In this document: piece after piece, positions 24,825 through 33,081 of the stretch
How positions within the stretch are numbered: position 1 is the first letter of the stretch
Layout: the number at the start of each line of letters is the position of its first letter
Origin: an uncultured Verrucomicrobiota bacterium
Lineage (GTDB): Bacteria; Verrucomicrobiota; Verrucomicrobiia; Opitutales; UBA9783
DNA length: 64,000 nt
Direction of reading: 5' to 3'
Assembly: GCA_902495005.1 (NCBI GenBank)
Contig: CABUVL010000004.1
Location: 62,001-126,000 of the forward strand
Translations under genes and position numbers: made by a program
Notes under the pieces: generated by a model
Database searches by the model: none
The model's input: only the letters and a program-made list of their open reading frames with translations
What the model was told of the DNA's origin: nothing

Positions 24825-25206
24825 TTTTATCGTTCAAACGTTAAAAAGTAGGCTTTTCAGGCAAATTCAGTTGAAAAAATACCTGGTAAAAGTGAATGAG
24901 CCTGAATAAAGTGAGCTCAGGATATGCGAATTGCTCCCGTGAATAGCTCAATCAGTTTTTATTCAACAACAAAAAAGCCTGCCAAAACATTTGTCTTGAC
25001 AGGCCCACTCAACCGCTATTGGTTAAGATTTAAAACATCTTTTTATTAAATAAAACCCATGATTATTCTATACACAGAAGGTCTTATTATGTCTTATAGA
25101 GTTTTACGTTACGCCGCTTTAGGCAAGCAAATTTTTCAAAAAAATATCTTTTTATTTAATCTCAGGCATGCATCAACGCGTCTTCTATGCATAGAAAGGT
25201 CTTATT
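24825..25206. other. Regulatory region upstream of the HTH protein
   Basis: No gene is recognised over 380 bases. It holds a minus-oriented terminator-like hairpin (24977-25004) and two composite repeats (25066 and 25183). A 42-codon frame opens inside the first repeat (25089, MSYRVLRYAALGK) and closes inside the second, probably by chance. Confidence 0.5.
24977..25004 (-). terminator. Rho-independent terminator reading leftward
   Basis: GCCTGCCAA (24977-24985) pairs with TTGACAGGC (24996-25004) with one mismatch. On the minus strand the stem is followed by TTTTTT. On the plus strand no T-run follows, so orientation is leftward. No minus-strand gene ends here, which suggests a short untranslated minus-strand transcript. 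Confidence 0.6.
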
Positions 25207-25218
25207 ATGTCTTATAAT
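25066..25218. repeat. Two composite repeats 117 bp apart
   Basis: Unit 1: TTCTATACACAGAA (25066-25079) followed by GGTCTTATTATGTCTTATA (25080-25098). Unit 2: TTCTATGCATAGAA (25183-25196), a perfect palindrome, then GGTCTTATTATGTCTTATA (25198-25216 with one extra A before it). Each contains a tandem pair of GTCTTAT. Unit 2 overlaps the start codon of the HTH protein gene (25207). Candidate operators or replication iterons. Confidence 0.65.
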
Positions 25219-25887
25219 GAACATGTTATCAATCCAACAATCCAAGAACCTGAAATTTTAAATACGAACCTAATGAATAACCTTATCCCAATACAGACAC
25301 CCACGACAGCTGTAAACAAACAAGAAAACGGGGGCATCGAGGAAGAAGAACCAGTTTTCTTAGGGTTTAACCTAAAAAATCCACAACCGCCTCAAACCGG
25401 CTTTGGATTAACCCCAAATAGATTAATCTTTGACAAGTCGGTCTCCGATTTTGCCAAAACATTGTTTCCGTTCCTGAGTTCTTTATGTAACAACGATAAG
25501 GGCTATTGCAATGTAACAAATAAAAAGCTTATCGAATGGTTTGGGGTCAGTCGTACAAAATTATTGGACGCCATAAAGAACCTAAATGCCAACCATTACA
25601 TTTCTGTAGCCGTCATAAGAGATAAAAACAATCAGGTCATAGAAAGAAGAATTGTTACGATAAACCCGACTGGGAAAACTCCGACTTACCCCTCGTTCAC
25701 AAACGCGGACCCCCTCGTCCGAAATAGCGGACGAGGGTCATCCGAAATGGCGGACGTATATATAAATAATATAAAGATAAATAATAAAGAGAGAAAAAAG
25801 AGAGAAAGCGCGCCTGAATTTTCTTCTTTACAAGCTGACAACCCCGACTACAAACTTCGCACAATATATATTATGTCTAGTAATTAA
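25207..25887 (+). CDS. Helix-turn-helix phage protein, replication-initiator-like
   Basis: 226 residues. The first 70 are low-complexity, Asn/Gln/Pro-rich. Residues about 75-135 form a HTH_36-like winged helix (SVSDFAKTLFPFLSSL, CNVTNKKLIEWFGVSRTKL, LNANHYISVAVI), as in phage and plasmid replication proteins. The tail is basic (NNKERKKRES). The ATG lies within a repeat that is also found at two other places, so the protein may bind its own gene region. No helicase or loader gene follows. Confidence 0.6.
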   Translation: MSYNEHVINPTIQEPEILNTNLMNNLIPIQTPTTAVNKQENGGIEEEEPVFLGFNLKNPQPPQTGFGLTPNRLIFDKSVSDFAKTLFPFLSSLCNNDKGYCNVTNKKLIEWFGVSRTKLLDAIKNLNANHYISVAVIRDKNNQVIERRIVTINPTGKTPTYPSFTNADPLVRNSGRGSSEMADVYINNIKINNKERKKRESAPEFSSLQADNPDYKLRTIYIMSSN

Positions 25888-25981
25888 ATTATTATAAAAA
25901 ATAAAAATAACTATTCCAAATAGTTATAAAAACGTAACTACCCTATCCCCTGAAAGATTTTAGGAAGTTCTTTTGGAAAAA

Positions 25982-26104
25982 ATGAGTCGTCGTGGAAAAA
26001 ACCAATTGCTTATGCCCCTGGAGGCATCCACTGCTTTAAATTCAAAGACTTTTGTGGTTTATCATCTCAACAAATCGAGCTGGCTTGAGCTTTTTTTAAA
26101 TTAG
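25982..26104 (+). CDS. Possible small protein at prophage edge
   Basis: A 40-codon frame (MSRRGKNQLLMPLEAS at the start) with a weak GGA before the ATG. Its end overlaps the 3' end of the convergent glycosyltransferase gene by 38 nt. Not recognised; may be chance. Confidence 0.2.
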   Translation: MSRRGKNQLLMPLEASTALNSKTFVVYHLNKSSWLELFLN

Positions 26105-27095
26105 ACAACCAATTCATTATTTGATCAAGAACTTCATCTTCCAATAGATCAGAAATATTATTAGTAGAAGATTTAATGATACATTTAGGAGCCTCGTAAA
26201 AAGGGCCTCCCCAGGAAGGATTACTTAGACCAAATAAACCAACGGTTGGAATTCCTAAAAAATTACTCAAATGCATACCACCTGAATCATTGCCGATTAC
26301 AAAATCAGACGTTTCCAGTATTTGTATAAGTTGAATGAGAGAAGTTTTTCCAGTTAGATTATTGATTCGATCTTTTGGCAAACTCATTATAATTTCGTTG
26401 CCTATTTCTTGCTCTTTCTCCCCGCCTAATAAAATGTAAGTTACATTCGGGTGTTTTTTAAGAAAAGATCGGATGAAATTTTGCCAACGAAATACGGGCC
26501 AACGTTTTTCAGGCGCGTTTGCAGAGCCAAAAAAACAAGCAACTTGAGTTATCTCTTGGGGAATAACAGGTACATTAATAGGATCTCTTGAAAGAGGTTC
26601 TTTTAGTCCGAAATTTTGTGCAAAACGATACCATAGTTCTGTATGATGTTCGTTTTCTTTAGCTTTATTATATGCGTACAAATGCGTTAACAACGGTCGA
26701 AAACCTCTTCTTAAACCAAAACGTCGAGGTGCTCCTGAACACCAAGCTTCTATGTCACTACGTGAAGAATTGGTGAAATTAAACCAAAGATCAGGGTGTT
26801 GTTTTCGAATTGCAAAGAAATCTTTAAAGTAATTTAAACCGGAAGCTTGTGGAATGACATGTATAAATTCTGCCGGAAAATAACGCTGTAAAAGTGGAGC
26901 TAAGTATTTTTTGCATACAAGATGAATGCAAAAATCAGGGCGTTGTTTTCGAATTGCTTTTAATACGGGATATACCATAATGCAGTCCCCTAACCAATTA
27001 GGCATTCTAAACCAAGCCTGCGTTGTTTTTGAATTTTGCGAGCATTTATTAAAATAATCACAAACTTCTGGTTCAATTTGATTCTTTTTGGCCAT
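26067..27095 (-). CDS. Glycosyltransferase family 9, heptosyltransferase-like
   Basis: 342 residues. The two-lobe GT9 layout is visible: RMPNWLGDCIMVYPVLKAI near residue 30 (the family G-D-x-x-x-x-P motif) and a C-terminal KTSLIQLIQILETSDFVIGNDSGGMHLSNFLGIPTVGLFG region (seen as SDFVIGNDSGGMHLSN then PTVGLFG). These enzymes add heptose or related sugars to the lipid A core at the cytoplasmic face. It is the first probable host gene to the right of the prophage. Confidence 0.88.
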   Translation of the reverse strand: MAKKNQIEPEVCDYFNKCSQNSKTTQAWFRMPNWLGDCIMVYPVLKAIRKQRPDFCIHLVCKKYLAPLLQRYFPAEFIHVIPQASGLNYFKDFFAIRKQHPDLWFNFTNSSRSDIEAWCSGAPRRFGLRRGFRPLLTHLYAYNKAKENEHHTELWYRFAQNFGLKEPLSRDPINVPVIPQEITQVACFFGSANAPEKRWPVFRWQNFIRSFLKKHPNVTYILLGGEKEQEIGNEIIMSLPKDRINNLTGKTSLIQLIQILETSDFVIGNDSGGMHLSNFLGIPTVGLFGLSNPSWGGPFYEAPKCIIKSSTNNISDLLEDEVLDQIMNWLSNLKKAQASSIC

Positions 27096-27537
27096 TTTTA
27101 GCGAATATAAATGGATTACAAATTTTTATAAACTTAAAAAATACATAAATTTATACGCTCTTAACCCTTAAGTTTTTTTGATGGAGGCAATCTTGGAACC
27201 TAAGCAATATCGCCAATTGAACCTGTTTATTAATTTCAAGAGCGACTTACTCCAGCAGGTTTTAGAAAAATCGCAAATAGAAAATTTTTGGGCAAATAAA
27301 CGTATTTTTTCACATTCACAGTGTTAAGTGAACTTCGACACATCGCATTGGACAATTTTCCTCAGGCAACAACAACCAAAGCACCTACGATATGACTTTT
27401 GACAAAAAATCCTTGGATTTCCCAGTTTAACACTTTACCTGCAAAGGCATTAAATGGGATCCTTCAAATAACACTGATGCTTTTAAAACTGCTTGCAGGC
27501 AGCCTAAGATTAGGATCTGTCTGCAAGTCTATTAAAG
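27096..27537. other. Intergenic, possible gene remnants
   Basis: A 48-codon frame (27181-27327, MEAILEPKQYRQLNLFINF) is open on the plus strand without a ribosome binding site. I do not recognise it. The rest is AT-rich and shows only the terminator described below. Confidence 0.35.
27492..27527 (-). terminator. Terminator of the 27538-28782 gene
   Basis: CTTGCAGGCAG (27492-27502) and CTGTCTGCAAG (27517-27527) pair with one mismatch. On the minus strand the stem is 10 nt after the gene stop and is followed by CAGTTTT. Confidence 0.6.
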
Positions 27538-28782
27538 TTAAGTACGCGGCGAAATGTACAATGAGTTGTCTTCAAATTCCGTAATGTACCCTTCCTTAAT
27601 GAGCCAAGTTAAGTCTGTTTTAAATTTTTTGACGTCTTGTTCATTTACAAGGGATTCCCACGGCACTTCATCATTGGGCAAATTGAAAAAAACCTTCGGT
27701 AAATCTGATACCGTCAAGTTTCCGTTATCCTTTTCAATCACCTCGATGAGCGCATTTACACTTTCTGAAAATTGAGTATTCTTGTCGCGCACTTTTCGCT
27801 TAATGGGGCAAATGTACGAAATGCCTTTTTTCCCCTTCTTATAGATAAAAAATCCCAAATGATGGAAGCGTCCCCTAAAGTAATTCGCCGTGTTAATGGG
27901 CCATTTCATTTCGCTTGCCAGGTATTTTTCTAACACCTGCCTGAGGTCATGATCCACAATGCGGCCTAAATCTGAAACACCCAATTTAATGCGAGCTTTT
28001 TTCTTAATAAGGCTCATCTCTGCGTGGTTCAACAAGTAGGCTTTTGCAGATTTTTTTGACATGAAGGAACGCGTCGCATCTGACTTCAACTTATAACGGT
28101 AGCCGTGTGTCATGTTATTGAGCCATTCATTGACTAAATCTTGATCGTGATCGTTCGTAATAGAGGCAATAAAGGACTCGTAGGCACAGCGACCTTTTAA
28201 ATTTTCCTCATAGTGCTCACGGATCAAATCTGTATACAAGTGATAATTGGGAGGGCCCAAGAGGACACCCGTAATACCACAGCGATTCACCGACTGAAAA
28301 TTACCTTTAGGCTTCTCTAACTCGATACATTCTTCGTCAAAATACTGATCCCAGTTTTTGTCACAAATGTAGTCCAACGCCCCTTCTTTGGAAAGAAACG
28401 GTATATTTTCAGATTCAATGCAATAAAATCCGTCGAATGAGGATCCTTGCTTCGCGTTGACGACCATATAAAAGCGGTCTTCTTTCTCAAAGAACAAACG
28501 AATCAAGGAAAACAATTGATAGGTTTTACAAGAACGCTTCAAAGTATTGACCAAAACTTTTAGTACACGTTCTTCCGGATGCAAACAAATGTCTAAATTA
28601 CCTTCTAACGTTAAGTTGTATTTCGCAACCGGCGCCGATTTCCACTTAGGAGTAAATTTTTTGGAAGTTGCAACCGCCTTATGCTTTTGAGCGGGAATCA
28701 CTTCTTGATAATCTACTTCCGTCCATGCGGGACCAAAATTAAGGCCCTGGATTTGTTCAATAATATCTTTTTGTGCGTTCAA
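27538..28782 (-). CDS. Conserved protein of unknown function with LGPPNYH motif
   Basis: 414 residues, soluble, basic, no signal peptide. A distinctive segment GITGVLLGPPNYHLYTDLIREHYEENL (seen as GVLLGPPNYHLYTDLIREHY) lies near residue 175. The C-terminal third looks like repeated winged-helix-type segments (LPNDEVPWESLVNEQDVKKF). I recall similar proteins mainly in Verrucomicrobiota and Planctomycetota, without known function. This is memory, not a search. It has its own terminator and is divergent from the carbonic anhydrase gene. Confidence 0.6.
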   Translation of the reverse strand: MNAQKDIIEQIQGLNFGPAWTEVDYQEVIPAQKHKAVATSKKFTPKWKSAPVAKYNLTLEGNLDICLHPEERVLKVLVNTLKRSCKTYQLFSLIRLFFEKEDRFYMVVNAKQGSSFDGFYCIESENIPFLSKEGALDYICDKNWDQYFDEECIELEKPKGNFQSVNRCGITGVLLGPPNYHLYTDLIREHYEENLKGRCAYESFIASITNDHDQDLVNEWLNNMTHGYRYKLKSDATRSFMSKKSAKAYLLNHAEMSLIKKKARIKLGVSDLGRIVDHDLRQVLEKYLASEMKWPINTANYFRGRFHHLGFFIYKKGKKGISYICPIKRKVRDKNTQFSESVNALIEVIEKDNGNLTVSDLPKVFFNLPNDEVPWESLVNEQDVKKFKTDLTWLIKEGYITEFEDNSLYISPRT

Positions 28783-28869
28783 ATATAATAATTATTTTGA
28801 CTTTATACTTAAAACGTGCCTTTTTTATTATAAAAAAATACACCTGTAAAGGAAATTTATTTAATTTTC

Positions 28870-29376
28870 ATGAAACAATTTCCAAAAGATTCCCAAATCG
28901 ATGTGCCCACATCGGCCTTTATTTCCCCTTACGCCCACATTTCAGGAAAAGTTTCCATTGGCAATTTTTGCAGCGTATGGCCCTACGCGGTCCTTCGAGG
29001 AGACCTCGGTGAAATAGTCATTCGCGATAAGACAAATATACAAGAGCACGTTGTAATTCACGTCAGTGTAAATTACAACGTCGACGTGGGTCAATCCGTC
29101 ACGATCGGACACGGTGCCATCATTCACGGCTGCCACATCGGCAATGATTGTCTAATTGGCATGCATTCAACATTATTGGACGGCGTACAGGTCGGCGACG
29201 AATGCATCATTGGCGCAAATACATTGCTGACGCAGGGGCAAAGTATTCCAGCGCGATCGCTCGTCTTGGGCAGCCCTGGCAAAGTGGTTCGCCAATTGAC
29301 CGACAAAGATCTCCGCTTAATTCATGAAAGCGCACAAGTTTACCTCTCGTTAATTCAGGCAAATACGCATGTCTGA
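28870..29376 (+). CDS. Gamma-class carbonic anhydrase-like protein (YrdA/PaaY family)
   Basis: 168 residues. Hexapeptide repeats run from ISPYAHISGKVSIGNFCSVW to GDECIIGANTLLTQG. The conserved Arg-Gly-Asp (LRGDLGEI) and three zinc-ligand-type His in VVIHV, TIGHGAIIHG are present. The trimeric left-handed beta-helix binds metal between subunits. The 3' end overlaps miaA by 8 nt. Many members of the family have unknown substrates. Confidence 0.88.
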   Translation: MKQFPKDSQIDVPTSAFISPYAHISGKVSIGNFCSVWPYAVLRGDLGEIVIRDKTNIQEHVVIHVSVNYNVDVGQSVTIGHGAIIHGCHIGNDCLIGMHSTLLDGVQVGDECIIGANTLLTQGQSIPARSLVLGSPGKVVRQLTDKDLRLIHESAQVYLSLIQANTHV

Positions 29377-30271
29377 AACATTGTACGTATTGGCGGGCCC
29401 CACGGCTTCGGGTAAGACTGAATATGCAATTCGATTTGCAGAAAGGCACAATTGCGAAATCCTTTCGTGCGACGCATCTGCATTTTACAAAAGAATGGAC
29501 ATTGGTACCGCGAAGCCCTCAAAAGAAGAACAACGACTTGTCCCCCACTGGGGCCTCGACTTAATCGAACCCAACGAGTACTTCTCCATACACGATTATC
29601 TTCATTACGCGCAACGGTGCATTGGTGAAATTTTTAATCGGAATCACAACGTTCTCGTTGTTGGAGGCTCCGGGTTTTACCTAAAAAGCTTCTTTGCGCC
29701 GGTCGTAGACGAACATCGACTTGATAAAAGTGTAGCGCAACGAGTCGAAATGTTGTCCATGGAAGGTGGGCCTGCAGCCCTTTTACAGGCACTTGTAAAA
29801 CTTCATCCACACGGCCTACCCGCATTTTTGGACATTCAAAATCCAGTGAAATTGAAAAAAGCCCTCATTCGCTGCCTCAGTACGGGACTTAATCTACAAG
29901 AGCTTCAGGTACAATTCCAACAGATGCGCTCCCCTTTTCAAGAAGTCAAAAAACAAACTATTTTGCTTGTGTGGCCGATAGAACTTTTAAAATTGCGCGT
30001 ACAATACAGAGTACAACACATGCTGTTGGCCGGACTCATTCAAGAAGTTCAACAACTGTTAGAAAATCACTACTTGCGCCCTCATACACCGGCCAGTAAT
30101 GCCATTGGGTATCGAGAAAGCATTGAATTTTTAACCCAAACCAATCAGACCGATAGCGATTTTGCTCACCTCAAAGAACAAATCATAAAAAATACCTATC
30201 AACTTATCAAAAAACAAAACACGTGGTTTCGGCATCAGATCCCCATCGACCACTTTCATTATTGCCTGTAA
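29369..30271 (+). CDS. miaA: tRNA dimethylallyltransferase
   Basis: 300 residues, the usual length. P-loop GPTASGKT at residues 9-16, the family segment MDIGTAKPSKEE, HDYLHYAQ, the VVGGSGFYLKSF motif, and a C-terminal IGYRESIEFL and KKQNTWFRHQ. The enzyme puts isopentenyl on A37 of UNN-reading tRNAs. It shares a transcript with the upstream carbonic anhydrase. Confidence 0.95.
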   Translation: MSETLYVLAGPTASGKTEYAIRFAERHNCEILSCDASAFYKRMDIGTAKPSKEEQRLVPHWGLDLIEPNEYFSIHDYLHYAQRCIGEIFNRNHNVLVVGGSGFYLKSFFAPVVDEHRLDKSVAQRVEMLSMEGGPAALLQALVKLHPHGLPAFLDIQNPVKLKKALIRCLSTGLNLQELQVQFQQMRSPFQEVKKQTILLVWPIELLKLRVQYRVQHMLLAGLIQEVQQLLENHYLRPHTPASNAIGYRESIEFLTQTNQTDSDFAHLKEQIIKNTYQLIKKQNTWFRHQIPIDHFHYCL

Positions 30272-30602
30272 ATAGGTCGACATTTAGGTTTTTGGGTCCA
30301 TTGCAACTAATTTCATTATTGTCTTACGAAATAATGAAGTATTTCGATACTTTATTAAGTTTATGGTAAAAATTTCTCCTAAACATCTTTTTGATTGATT
30401 CGCCCATCTTAATCAGGGTCTAGACAATAAATTTATTCGTGAAAAAAACAATTATTTCATCAAGTTAAAATACAACAATTTATAAAAAATATGTAGAAAC
30501 AACAAGGTTTCTGTGATATGTTATTGATAATAATATCTTGGCTCTGGACCGGGTAACTGCTCTAAATCAGGGCTTCCAAATCATTCTATTTTGTTCTTAG
30601 AT
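30272..30602. other. Intergenic with terminator, otherwise nothing recognised
   Basis: Beyond the hairpin after miaA, about 260 AT-rich bases carry no recognisable gene, tRNA or repeat before the MATE start. Confidence 0.5.
30312..30338 (+). terminator. Hairpin downstream of miaA
   Basis: TTCATTATT (30312-30320) and AATAATGAA (30330-30338) form a 9-bp stem, 41 nt after the miaA stop. AT-rich, short T-run only. Confidence 0.4.
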
Positions 30603-31969
30603 ATGAAGTTTATGAATAATGAAAACCTGATTAAATCCTTTGAATCTGGTTCTGTACAAACAGTTGTGCTACGGAATGCTATTCCTTCTATAATTTCCAT
30701 GATAATGGTATTAGTTTATAATTTAGCGGACACTTTTTTTATCGGGCAGACACATAACGATTATATGGTTGCAGCTGTATCGCTTGCCACACCTGTTTTC
30801 TTAATTTACATGGCACTTGGATCTTTATTCGGGCTTGGTGGAAGCTCTGTAATTTCTAGAGTACTCGGAGAAGGGAAATACGATTACGCTAAAAAAGTAT
30901 CTTCTTTTTGTATGTGGTCATGTGTAATTGTAGGCGTTCCATTTACTCTATTTTTATGGGCATTTTTGGACGATGTCTGTTTTATTATGGGAGCTAGTAA
31001 TGAAACGCTAAAATATACGAAAACTTATTTGGGAATCGTTGCAGGAAGCGGAGTTTTTTCCATGATTGCGTTCTGCTATTCAAATATTATTCGCGCAGAG
31101 GGACGTTCTAATACAGCAATGATTGGAATGTTAATTGGAAACATCTTAAATGTGATTCTTGATCCAATTTTTATTCTGACTTTAAAACTTAACGTTGCAG
31201 GAGCGGCTATTGCCACTGTTATTGGGAATCTTGTTGGAGCTCTATTTTATATTTTTTACTTTTACACGGGAAAATCAGCTTTAAGTATACGTGTTCGTGA
31301 TTTTTCAGTTAGAGAAGGAATTTGTAAAGGAGTTTTAGCTATTGGAATTCCCGTTTCTCTCGCTTCATTATTAATGAGTATATTTCTCAAATAATAACTA
31401 ACAGTTTAATCGCCAAATATGGAGATATGCCAGTTGCTGCGTACGGAGTTTATATGAAAGTACACCAAATGGTTACGCTGATAGGCATTGGATTGGGACA
31501 AGGAGTGCAGCCAATATTTGGTTATTATTTTGGCGCTAAAAAATTTGGGCGATTTATAAAAACCCTAAGATATTCTTGTATCTACGGTTTTCTTTTTTGT
31601 TTAGGCGCAACTGTTCTCTGTTGTTTATTCATCAATCAGATTGTGGGCATTTTCCTTACCGATCTCGAAGCTCTCAATTATGCCGTTACTTTTTCTAAAA
31701 TATTACTTTCTACCGCATGGCTTTTTGGAATTTTTTATACAACAGTAAATGTCTTGCAAGGAATTGGGGCCTCAAGGCCATCTTTTTGGGTTTCCATTAG
31801 CAGACAGGGCCTAATTTATATTCCAATGACTTTTATCTTAAACTTTCTGATAGGTCTTTATGGTCTTGTTTGGGCGCAACCAATTGTTGATATTGTATCT
31901 CTAGTACTAGCTACAATCTTGTTATTCAATACCTTAAAGAATTTTAATATAAAACTTAAATTTTGTTGA
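30603..31969 (+). pseudogene. MATE family efflux transporter, frameshifted
   Basis: The first frame (30603-31394) encodes about the first half of a MATE protein: VLRNAIPSIISMIMVLVYNL, then LADTFFIGQ and GLGGSSVISRVLGEG. The second frame (to 31969) encodes the rest: DMPVAAYGVYMKVHQMV, GLGQGVQPIFGYYFGAKK. Adding one T to the TTT at 31383-31385 joins them as MSIFSQIITNSLIAKYGD. About 455 residues and 12 helices would result, normal for the family. Real inactivation or a homopolymer sequencing error. Confidence 0.82.
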
Positions 31970-32180
31970 TAACTCTTAAAGGAAACAATTTTTACAAACC
32001 TTAAAACAAATACAATTTATTTGAATATAAGGCGATTTATCCTATTTCTGAAAGAATGAATTGAGCCTGCCAGAAACTTTTGAGACAGCTAAAAATCTTT
32101 ATATGTGAGGTAAAAAAGAAAATTATCATATCTTTCAAAAATCAAGGCATTGCCTACTCATCTACATTTCTGTCATTTCA

Positions 32181-32210
32181 AGAGGCCTGTGGTATTAGCT
32201 ACGGGTCTCT
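32181..32210 (+). terminator. Terminator between MATE and opp genes
   Basis: AGAGGCCTGT (32181-32190) and ACGGGTCTCT (32201-32210) form a 10-bp stem with two G-T pairs, followed by TTGTTTTTC. It lies between convergent genes. The rest of 31970-32244 shows no gene. Confidence 0.55.
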
Positions 32211-32244
32211 TTGTTTTTCTGGGGAAGCCGGCGTAATTAAGATA

Positions 32245-33081
32245 TTATTTAAAGCTCGAATAATCGATCGTTTCAAGGCGCTGTTTCCTTTGACCTAAAC
32301 GAGGGATGCAGGCGATTAAGGCCTTTGTGTAGGGATGTTGCGGATGCATCAAAATTTGCTTAGTCTCCCCCGCCTCGACAATTTTGCCGCTGAACATGAC
32401 CAAAACCCTCTGGGCAAAGTCATTAATGATCCCAAAATTGTGCGTAATCAGTACAACCGTCAATTCTTCCGTGCGTTGCAAGTTTTTGAGGAGATCTATA
32501 ATCTGCTTCTGTATTGTGACATCCAAGGCTGTTGTTGGCTCATCCGCAATCAATATCTTTGGACGGCAGGCCAGGGCCATTGCAATCATGGCCCGTTGCA
32601 GCATTCCACCACTCATTTCATGTGCGTACGATTTATAACAACGATCGGCATCTTCGAGCCCCACCTTGTGTAAAAGTTGAATGGCACATGCTTTCACATC
32701 GTCAACATCACTAATGTGCAATTTAATGGCCTCTGCGATCTGGTAGCCGATGGTAAAAAGCGGGTTAAATGAACTCGCCGGATCTTGAAAAATGTACGCA
32801 ATACCCGCGCCACGAATTTTACGAAGCTTTCGCTCCGACAATTTCAAAATGGGCTGATTAGATTCATAGATAATGTCCCCTTGAACCTCACAATACGGCG
32901 CCGGCGGCAGCAATTTCGTTAAAGAAAGCGCCGTTACAGACTTACCACTGCCGCTCTCTCCAACAATTGCTAAGATCTCCTTTGGGAAAATATCAAACGA
33001 AATTCCTTTTACAACGTGCGTCTGCAATCCGTCTTGTAAAAATGAAATGTCCAAATTTTTGACTGAAACTAATGCTTGCAT
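32245..33081 (-). CDS. oppD: Oligopeptide ABC transporter ATP-binding protein
   Basis: 278 residues. Walker A GESGSGKS near residue 40, Q-loop YIFQDPASSFNPL, signature MSGGMLQR, Walker B ILIADEPTTALD and the switch His in LITHNFG are all present. The C-terminal GETKQILMHPQHPYTKAL is diagnostic of the OppD/DppD subgroup. At 278 residues it is shorter than E. coli OppD (337) and lacks the full iron-sulfur-type tail. It overlaps oppC by 13 nt. The partner OppF and the OppB permease are not in the window. Confidence 0.9.
   Translation of the reverse strand: MQALVSVKNLDISFLQDGLQTHVVKGISFDIFPKEILAIVGESGSGKSVTALSLTKLLPPAPYCEVQGDIIYESNQPILKLSERKLRKIRGAGIAYIFQDPASSFNPLFTIGYQIAEAIKLHISDVDDVKACAIQLLHKVGLEDADRCYKSYAHEMSGGMLQRAMIAMALACRPKILIADEPTTALDVTIQKQIIDLLKNLQRTEELTVVLITHNFGIINDFAQRVLVMFSGKIVEAGETKQILMHPQHPYTKALIACIPRLGQRKQRLETIDYSSFK

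Noticed and set aside
25089..25217. 42-codon frame between the two composite repeats
   Set aside because: Start and stop both fall in the repeats and the sequence in between is not protein-like; chance is more likely.
32080..32298. 72-codon plus-strand frame
   Set aside because: It runs through a probable terminator hairpin and into the antisense of oppD; no ribosome binding site.
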